9,766 bases of DNA, taken from assembly GCA_016200765.1 (NCBI GenBank), contig JACQEC010000229.1, positions 1 to 9,766 on the forward strand, written 5' to 3'. This document shows, in pieces, positions 5,068 through 9,766 of the stretch (within the stretch, counting starts at the first letter, position 1; every line of letters begins with the position of its first letter). A program made the translations under genes and the position numbers. The notes beneath the pieces were generated by a model. It saw only the letters and a list, made by a program, of their open reading frames with translations, was not told where the DNA came from and did no database searches. The stretch comes from Chloroflexota bacterium. GTDB taxonomy: Bacteria > Chloroflexota > Anaerolineae > JACRMK01.

Positions 5068-5215
5068 GCGTTTCAACGGATTGAGATAGCGGATGAACGG
5101 ATTGAGGCGCTCGTCAGCGGTGATGACCATTCAGTCATCGTCTGGCAGGACACCTCACGACGACCAAGACGCAAATCCGTTAATCCGCTACGCCGCAGGC
5201 AATCCGTTGAAACGC
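5068..5215. repeat. 148-bp imperfect inverted repeat upstream of the PBP gene
   Basis: Outer arms GCGTTTCAACGGATTG (5068-5083) and CAATCCGTTGAAACGC (5200-5215) are perfectly complementary. Middle arms TAGCGGATGAACGGATT (5087-5103) and AATCCGTTAATCCGCTA (5174-5190) have one mismatch. Inside, TCGTC (5111-5115) pairs with GACGA (5159-5163), and the centre is GATGAC (5122-5127) with GTCATC (5134-5139) around CATTCA. ACGGATT is also repeated directly within each arm. The element can fold into one long rod. It has no coding content and no visible target-site duplication. It is either a MITE-like insertion or a structured leader of the PBP mRNA. Confidence 0.62.
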
Positions 5216-5218
5216 CCC

Positions 5219-5223
5219 AGGAG
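5219..5223 (+). promoter_or_regulatory. Ribosome-binding site fixing the TTG start
   Basis: AGGAG lies eight bases before TTG at 5232. It is the clearest Shine-Dalgarno sequence in the window and supports a TTG start over the ATG 20 codons further in. It lies just outside the right arm of the inverted repeat. Confidence 0.7.
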
Positions 5224-5231
5224 TTTGCGCG

Positions 5232-8200
5232 TTGAACACCCAGAAAATCCGCTTCATCCAGAAACGCCATCGCCCCAAGAAAAACGGCGTCATGCTCTGG
5301 CTGCGCCTGCTAGCGATCGGCCTGGCCGCCCTGCTCTTTCTGACCCTGTTCCTGTTCGGCGGGGGCGTCGTCACGGCGCTGGCTGTCTATCAATCCTACG
5401 CCAGCACCCTGCCGCCCCCCACCGAAATTGGCCGGCAGACCCAGCAGGCGTTCAAGACGACCAAAATCTACGACCGCACGGGCACGATTCTGCTCTATGA
5501 AGTCTTCGACCCGAAGGGCGGCAACCGCACGAACGTGCCGCTCAGCCAGATTCCCAAGGCGCTGCGCGACGCGGTCATCGCCAACGAAGACCGCCGCTTC
5601 TACGACGAGGTGGGCACGTTCTTCGGCATTGACCCGATCGGTCTGGGGCGCGCCGCCTTCAACACCCTGCTGGGGCGGCAGGTGCAGGGCGCAAGCGGCA
5701 TCACCCAGCAACTTGTCCGCAATGTCGTCATGTCGCCCGAAGAACGGCTAGAGATCAGTCTCCAGCGCAAGATCAAAGAAGCGGTGCTGGCGATCGAACT
5801 CCAGCGCCGCTACAGCAAAGACGAAATTCTGGAGATGTACCTCAACACCATTTCCTACGGGCGGCTGGCCTACGGCGTTGAAGCGGCGGCGCAAGCCTAC
5901 TTCGGCAAGCATGTTGAGGAACTGTCGCTGGCCGAGGCGACGGCGCTGGCCATTATTCCGCAGTTCCCGGCCGCCAATAGCCCTTGCGAGGATAACCCCT
6001 ACCGCGCCGAGGCGCAGGTCAAGCGGCATCTGGCTATAGACGCCATGTTGCAGGAAGGCTATATCACCGCCGAGAAGGCTATCCAAGCCAAATTCGAGCC
6101 CATCCACTGCTTCCAGCAGGTTTTCGATATCAAAGCCCCGCATTTTGTCTTCTACGTCAGACGCGTACTGGAAGATCAGTTCGGCACACAGCAGGTCTTG
6201 CAGGGCGGCTTGAAGGTTATCACCACCATTGATATGGACTTGCAGACCAAGGCCGAAGACCTGGCGCGCGAGCAGATAACGAAACTCACCGCTGAAAAGA
6301 AGAATGTCTCCAATGCCGCGGTGCTCGCGCTGGACCCGCGCACCGGCGAAATCAAGACGATGGTCGGCAGTATTGACTACTTCAACCGCGCGATTGACGG
6401 GCAGGTGAACATCGCGCTGGCCAACCGCCAGCCCGGCTCGTCGTTCAAGCTGTTCACCTATCTGGCGGCCTTTGAGAAGGGCTACACGCCCGCCACGATG
6501 GTGCTCGACGTGCGCACCTCGTTCCCCGACCTGCCCAACCCGCCCTACGTGCCGGAAAACTACGACCGCATCTTTCACGGCCCCCAGCGTTTCCGCCTGG
6601 CGCTGGCGCGCTCCTACAACGTGCCCGCCGTAAAGGTGCTCTCGCTGGTCGGCGTCAAGCCGGTTGTCTCGCTGGCGCACCGGCTTGGCATCAACACGCT
6701 CAACCGCGACGACTACGGCCTGGCGCTGACGCTGGGCGGCGGCGAAGTCTCACTGCTGGACCTGACCTATGCCTACGGCGTGGTCGCCAACCGCGGCGTG
6801 ATGGCCGGCCTGCCCGTGCCGTCGGACGTGAAGCGCCCCGGCTACCGCGAGATGAACCCCGTCGCCATCCTGAAGGTTGAGGACGCCAACGGCAAGACGC
6901 TCTTTGAATACCAGAAACCGGACGTGAAAACCGTCCTTAGCCCGCAAGTGGCCTACCTGATGACCGATGTGCTCTCCGACAATCAGGCGCGCGCCGTCGC
7001 CTTTGGCGCGAACTCACCGCTCAAACTCTCGCGCCCGACGGCGGCCAAGACCGGCACCACCAACGACTTCAAGGATAACTGGACACTGGGCTATACGCCG
7101 CAACTCGTGACCGGCGTGTGGGTCGGCAACAGCGATAACACCTCGATGGAACGCTCCAGCGGCTTGACGGGCGCCGGCCCCATCTGGCACGACTTCATGG
7201 AGTACGCGCTCAAGGACTTGCCGGTCGAGAACTTCCAGAGACCCGAAGGCATGGTCGAGGTGGATGTCTGCGCTCCGTCGGGATTACGGCCGACGCCGAA
7301 CTGCCCCAGCCGCGTCAAAGAGTTGTTCATCGCTGGCACCGAGCCGAAGACCGATGATAACATCTGGCAGGCGTTCCGCATCTGCAAACCATCGGGCAAA
7401 CTGGCGACCCTCTATTGCCCACCCGACCAGATTGAGGACAAAGTCTTCGCCATCTACCCGCCCGAAGCCGCCGACTGGGTGCGCGACCCCGCGAACAATG
7501 TGCCCCAGCCGCCAACGGATTACGATACGACCTACGGCCCTGCCCAGCAGGTTGGCGACGTCGCCATCATCAAACCAGTGGCCTACGGCTACGTGCACGG
7601 GCTGGCGCCGGTGATCGGCAACGCCAAAGCCGGCAGTTTCAATTTCTACCGGCTTGAATTCGGCTCCGGTCTGGACCCGACGGCCTGGACGCAGATTGGC
7701 GGCGACCACCACAATCAGGTGGATGGGGGGCAACTGGAGGTGTGGGACACAACGGGTCTGGCCGACGGCCTCTACACGCTTCAACTCACGGTGGTGGAAG
7801 GCAACGGCAACCGCAAGCAGAGCAGCGCGCAGGTCAACGTGGACAACAAGCCGCCGACGGTGAAACTGCTGAACCCCAGCCCCAACGAGATCTACATCAT
7901 GGAAGACAAGGAGTGGGTGAACATTCAAGCCGACGCGCGCGACAACGTGAGCATGGATCGGGTGGAGTTCTTCCTCGACGGGAAGTCTATCGGCTTCAAC
8001 ACGGTCGCGCCCTACACACGCCGCTGGACGATCACGATGATTGACAAGCCGCCGGTGAAGGACGAGCCGCCGGTCACGAAGATAGAGGAAGTGGTCGGGC
8101 CGGATGGCATCAAGCGGCAAGTGGAAGTGACGGTCACCGAGGTCATCTCGGTCGCCGGTCAACTGATCCGGAAGTACGACAGCGGCGCGACGGTCATTCT

Positions 8201-8405
8201 GGACTCCGGCGGCTACACCGAGACGCACATCATCCACGTGGTAGCCTATGACGCGGCGGGCGCCTCCACCGAAAGCCCGAAGGTGACGATACAGGTGGCG
8301 CACAAGCCCAAGAAGCCGGCGGCGCTCTTATGGCGCGATCAGGATTGGCTTGCGCTGGCCGAGCGGTGGGATCATAGAGCGTCCCCCGATCAAGTCGGGG
8401 GTTGA
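5232..8405 (+). CDS. Class A penicillin-binding protein with C-terminal Ig-like extension
   Basis: A 1057-residue bifunctional peptidoglycan synthase (mrcA/ponA family). A basic cytoplasmic tail (1-20) precedes one membrane anchor (about 22-52). The GT51 transglycosylase follows, with catalytic E119 in IANEDRRFYDEVG, then GASGITQQLVRN (153-164) and a downstream KIKEAVLAIELQRRYSKDEI block; it polymerises lipid II. The transpeptidase domain has SSFK with nucleophile S403 and K406, SYN (461-463) and KTGT (606-609), and cross-links stem peptides. Next comes a four-cysteine segment (C680, C691, C718, C729) of the GLRPTPNCP type. A beta-sandwich region (about 775-872) and an Ig-like Big_7-type domain (about 873-1022) follow, the latter interrupted by a charged insert (about 938-985). 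The extracellular tail may bind wall polymers; that is inference. The TTG start is supported by AGGAG and by the need for the basic tail before the anchor. The last nine residues are encoded by the hairpin repeat at 8383. Confidence 0.95.
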   Translation: MNTQKIRFIQKRHRPKKNGVMLWLRLLAIGLAALLFLTLFLFGGGVVTALAVYQSYASTLPPPTEIGRQTQQAFKTTKIYDRTGTILLYEVFDPKGGNRTNVPLSQIPKALRDAVIANEDRRFYDEVGTFFGIDPIGLGRAAFNTLLGRQVQGASGITQQLVRNVVMSPEERLEISLQRKIKEAVLAIELQRRYSKDEILEMYLNTISYGRLAYGVEAAAQAYFGKHVEELSLAEATALAIIPQFPAANSPCEDNPYRAEAQVKRHLAIDAMLQEGYITAEKAIQAKFEPIHCFQQVFDIKAPHFVFYVRRVLEDQFGTQQVLQGGLKVITTIDMDLQTKAEDLAREQITKLTAEKKNVSNAAVLALDPRTGEIKTMVGSIDYFNRAIDGQVNIALANRQPGSSFKLFTYLAAFEKGYTPATMVLDVRTSFPDLPNPPYVPENYDRIFHGPQRFRLALARSYNVPAVKVLSLVGVKPVVSLAHRLGINTLNRDDYGLALTLGGGEVSLLDLTYAYGVVANRGVMAGLPVPSDVKRPGYREMNPVAILKVEDANGKTLFEYQKPDVKTVLSPQVAYLMTDVLSDNQARAVAFGANSPLKLSRPTAAKTGTTNDFKDNWTLGYTPQLVTGVWVGNSDNTSMERSSGLTGAGPIWHDFMEYALKDLPVENFQRPEGMVEVDVCAPSGLRPTPNCPSRVKELFIAGTEPKTDDNIWQAFRICKPSGKLATLYCPPDQIEDKVFAIYPPEAADWVRDPANNVPQPPTDYDTTYGPAQQVGDVAIIKPVAYGYVHGLAPVIGNAKAGSFNFYRLEFGSGLDPTAWTQIGGDHHNQVDGGQLEVWDTTGLADGLYTLQLTVVEGNGNRKQSSAQVNVDNKPPTVKLLNPSPNEIYIMEDKEWVNIQADARDNVSMDRVEFFLDGKSIGFNTVAPYTRRWTITMIDKPPVKDEPPVTKIEEVVGPDGIKRQVEVTVTEVISVAGQLIRKYDSGATVILDSGGYTETHIIHVVAYDAAGASTESPKVTIQVAHKPKKPAALLWRDQDWLALAERWDHRASPDQVGG

Positions 8406-8434
8406 GAGGCGGGCGTCGGATTGAATCCGACGCC
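8383..8434. terminator. Two hairpins at the convergent gene junction (CCCCCGA copy 3)
   Basis: CCCCCGA (8383-8389) pairs with TCGGGGG (8395-8401) around TCAAG, inside the last codons of the PBP gene. GGCGTCGGATT (8412-8422) pairs with AATCCGACGCC (8424-8434), separated by one base, so about four bases would open as the loop. The second hairpin fills most of the 33-base gap between the convergent genes and could stop transcription from both sides, though no strong T tract follows on either strand. The two-hairpin order matches 4207-4248, which argues for a shared repeat origin. Confidence 0.5.
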
Positions 8435-8438
8435 TTGC

Positions 8439-9766
8439 TTACTCATTCAGCGCGTACTCAATCGCCTGTTCCAACGTCAGCGCGCGCCCGGCCTCCCACG
8501 CCGCGTTGAAGGTTGCTTCGTCCAACTGGGCTCGCAGGGCGGCGATGGTGTTGTCGTGCATGCTCCTTTCAAATCCATCGAGGGGCAGATGGGTGACTGC
8601 CAGCAAGGCCGCGACCGCGCCGGATAGCGTCGCGGCCCTCTGCGGCTGTTGCCGCGCGAGCGCCAGGCCCGCCCAGCCAACCAGGGTTTCTGCCATGCCC
8701 CACGTGTTGCCCAACTCGCGCCGCAGTGTCAGGCTCTCGGTATAGAGCGCCCGCGCTTCTGCGTAGTCGTCTTGATTCGCCGCCACAAGCCCCAAGTTGT
8801 TGAGCGAGTTGGCCATGCCCCGCTTGTCGCCCAACTCGCGCTGTAGGGCCAGGCTTTCGGCATAGAGCGCCCGCGCTTCTGCATAGTCGCCTTGATTCCA
8901 AGCGACAATCCCCAAGCTGTTGAGCAAGCTGGCCATGCCCTGCTTGTTGCCTAACTCGCGCCGCAGTGCCAAGCTCTCTACGTAGAGCGCCCGCGCTTCT
9001 GCATAGTCGCCTTGATTTCGAGCGGCAATCCCCAAGTTGTGGAGCGAGGTGGCAATGCCCCGCTTGTCGCCCAACTCCCGACTGAGCGTCAGGCTCTCGG
9101 TATAGAGCGCCCGCGCTTCTGCATAGTCGCCTTGATTCGCCGCCACAAGCCCCAAGTTGTTGAGCGAGTTGGCCATGCCGCGCTTGTCGCCCAACGCGCG
9201 CCGCAGCGCCAAGCTCTCTAGATAGAGCGCCCGCGCCTCTGCGTAGTCGCCTTGATTCCAAGCGACAAGCCCCAAGCTGTGGAATGAGGTGGCCATGCCC
9301 CGCTGGTCGCCTAACGCGCGCCGCAGTGCCAGACCCTCGGCATAGAGTGCCCGCGCCGTACCATAGTCGCCTTGATACCAAGCCACAATCCCCAAGTTGT
9401 TGAGCGAGCCGGCCATGCCCCGCGTGTCGCCTACCGCACGGAACAGCGTCAGACCTTCCTCTGCCAACGCCCGCGCCGCGCCATAGTCGCCTTGCTTCCA
9501 GGCGAACTCGCTCGCCCAGTTCAATGCGCCGCCATAACGTGCCCGCTCATCCGCCGGCGCGCTCGGCGTCAACCGCGCGCGGCCCGCCGCCAACGCCTGC
9601 GCCAGCCATTGCCGCCCTTCGCTCGCATGCCCGCGCACATCCCAAAACCGGGCCACCGCCACACATAGCCGCAAGCCCGACTCCACCTCAGCCTGCTCCA
9701 GCGCCCACCCCAGCGCCGCTCGAAAGTTCTCATGCTCCCGCTCCACGCGCTGAAGCCACACGATCT
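8439..9766 (-). CDS. C-terminal part of a TPR-containing AfsR/LuxR-type regulator or ATPase (start outside window)
   Basis: The frame is open to the window edge; the visible part is 442 codons plus the stop. The GTG at 9761 is not taken as the start because the protein clearly continues upstream. WLQRVEREHENFRAALGWAL is the typical segment that follows the NB-ARC/AAA ATPase and winged-helix region of AfsR-, LuxR- and cyclase-associated regulators. Numbering from the GTG, residues 81-360 are seven consecutive 40-residue TPR units with pattern NNLGxVAxNQGDYAEARALY, and a degenerate eighth follows. The last 70 residues (GAVAALLA to LTLEQAIEYAL) are the usual C-terminal cap of these proteins. The role is probably cytoplasmic signalling, with TPRs binding a partner protein. 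The N-terminal effector (DNA-binding, kinase or cyclase) is unseen. Regular 40-residue spacing suggests the TetR-activator/kinesin-light-chain subtype (TPR_12). Confidence 0.88.
   Translation of the reverse strand, partial: IVWLQRVEREHENFRAALGWALEQAEVESGLRLCVAVARFWDVRGHASEGRQWLAQALAAGRARLTPSAPADERARYGGALNWASEFAWKQGDYGAARALAEEGLTLFRAVGDTRGMAGSLNNLGIVAWYQGDYGTARALYAEGLALRRALGDQRGMATSFHSLGLVAWNQGDYAEARALYLESLALRRALGDKRGMANSLNNLGLVAANQGDYAEARALYTESLTLSRELGDKRGIATSLHNLGIAARNQGDYAEARALYVESLALRRELGNKQGMASLLNSLGIVAWNQGDYAEARALYAESLALQRELGDKRGMANSLNNLGLVAANQDDYAEARALYTESLTLRRELGNTWGMAETLVGWAGLALARQQPQRAATLSGAVAALLAVTHLPLDGFERSMHDNTIAALRAQLDEATFNAAWEAGRALTLEQAIEYALNE
8682..9521 (-). repeat. Seven in-register 120-bp tandem repeats encoding TPR units
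   Basis: The array is 840 bp, exactly seven 120-bp units with no indels between units. Units are similar at the nucleotide level, not only as protein: 8761-8820 and 9121-9180 agree at 57 of 60 bases although 360 bases apart. This indicates recent duplication or gene conversion, including of three-unit blocks. The unit nearest the N-terminus (9402-9521) is the most diverged. Confidence 0.9.

Noticed and set aside
4153..5130. Open 325-codon minus-strand frame opposite the methyltransferase
   Set aside because: It is rich in Arg, Ala and Pro with no recognisable motif, and its plus-strand counterpart has clear SAM-binding motifs. High GC keeps the opposite frame free of stops.
5748..6680. 310-codon minus-strand frame opposite the PBP
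   Set aside because: A GC-driven shadow of the catalytic part of the PBP gene, with no family features and no ribosome-binding site.
7284..8303. 339-codon minus-strand frame opposite the PBP C-terminal region
   Set aside because: His/Arg/Val-rich low-complexity translation typical of an antisense frame; the sense strand encodes the ordered Ig-like region.
8682..9521. CRISPR-like array
   Set aside because: The 120-bp periodic units are translated in frame as TPRs and have no alternating unique spacers.

Overview
The window is GC-rich bacterial DNA with seven well-supported protein genes and an unusually high load of small hairpin and inverted-repeat elements between them. The gene set and style point to a member of the Chloroflexota, possibly Anaerolineae-like. 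The clues are a large class A penicillin-binding protein with a C-terminal Ig-like extension, the tail of a TPR-rich AfsR/LuxR-type signalling ATPase, a two-HTH excisionase-like protein, and sigma70-type promoters that place the start codon at the predicted +1. This assignment is inference from protein style, not from a marker gene.

Layout. Positions 1-132 hold the last 43 codons of a plus-strand ORF, probably the C-terminus of a transposase. Four minus-strand genes follow, read from right to left: kynA, tryptophan 2,3-dioxygenase (2806-3645); a MoeA/MogA-like molybdopterin-binding protein (1681-2658); a two-domain helix-turn-helix protein (1166-1621); and an RNase Z-like metallo-beta-lactamase-fold hydrolase (259-1023). 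They share a strand, but three of the four have or may have their own promoter, so they do not look like one tight operon. Between the HTH gene and the hydrolase lie two near-identical palindromes that look like operators.

Positions 3646-4278 form a 633-base gene-free stretch packed with repeats: a C/G-rich inverted repeat at the kynA start, a diverged repeat copy, two simple hairpins, a 131-bp element with 20-bp terminal inverted repeats, and a run of mutually exclusive hairpins. Two plus-strand genes come next: a class I SAM-dependent methyltransferase (4279-5016) and the penicillin-binding protein (TTG start, 5232-8405). A 148-bp imperfect inverted repeat separates the PBP promoter from its ribosome-binding site. 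The PBP converges on the minus-strand TPR gene (8439 to beyond 9766), with hairpins at the junction. The TPR gene contains seven in-register 120-bp repeats.

How the genes relate. I see no single pathway. The genes cover tryptophan catabolism, molybdenum-cofactor handling, a regulator, a phosphodiesterase-like hydrolase, a methyltransferase, cell-wall synthesis and signalling. This looks like ordinary chromosome rather than a defence island or gene cluster. The more unusual content is non-coding: recurring hairpin families at gene boundaries, apparently leaderless promoters, and the tandem palindromes beside the HTH gene. I did not find a convincing new multi-gene system.
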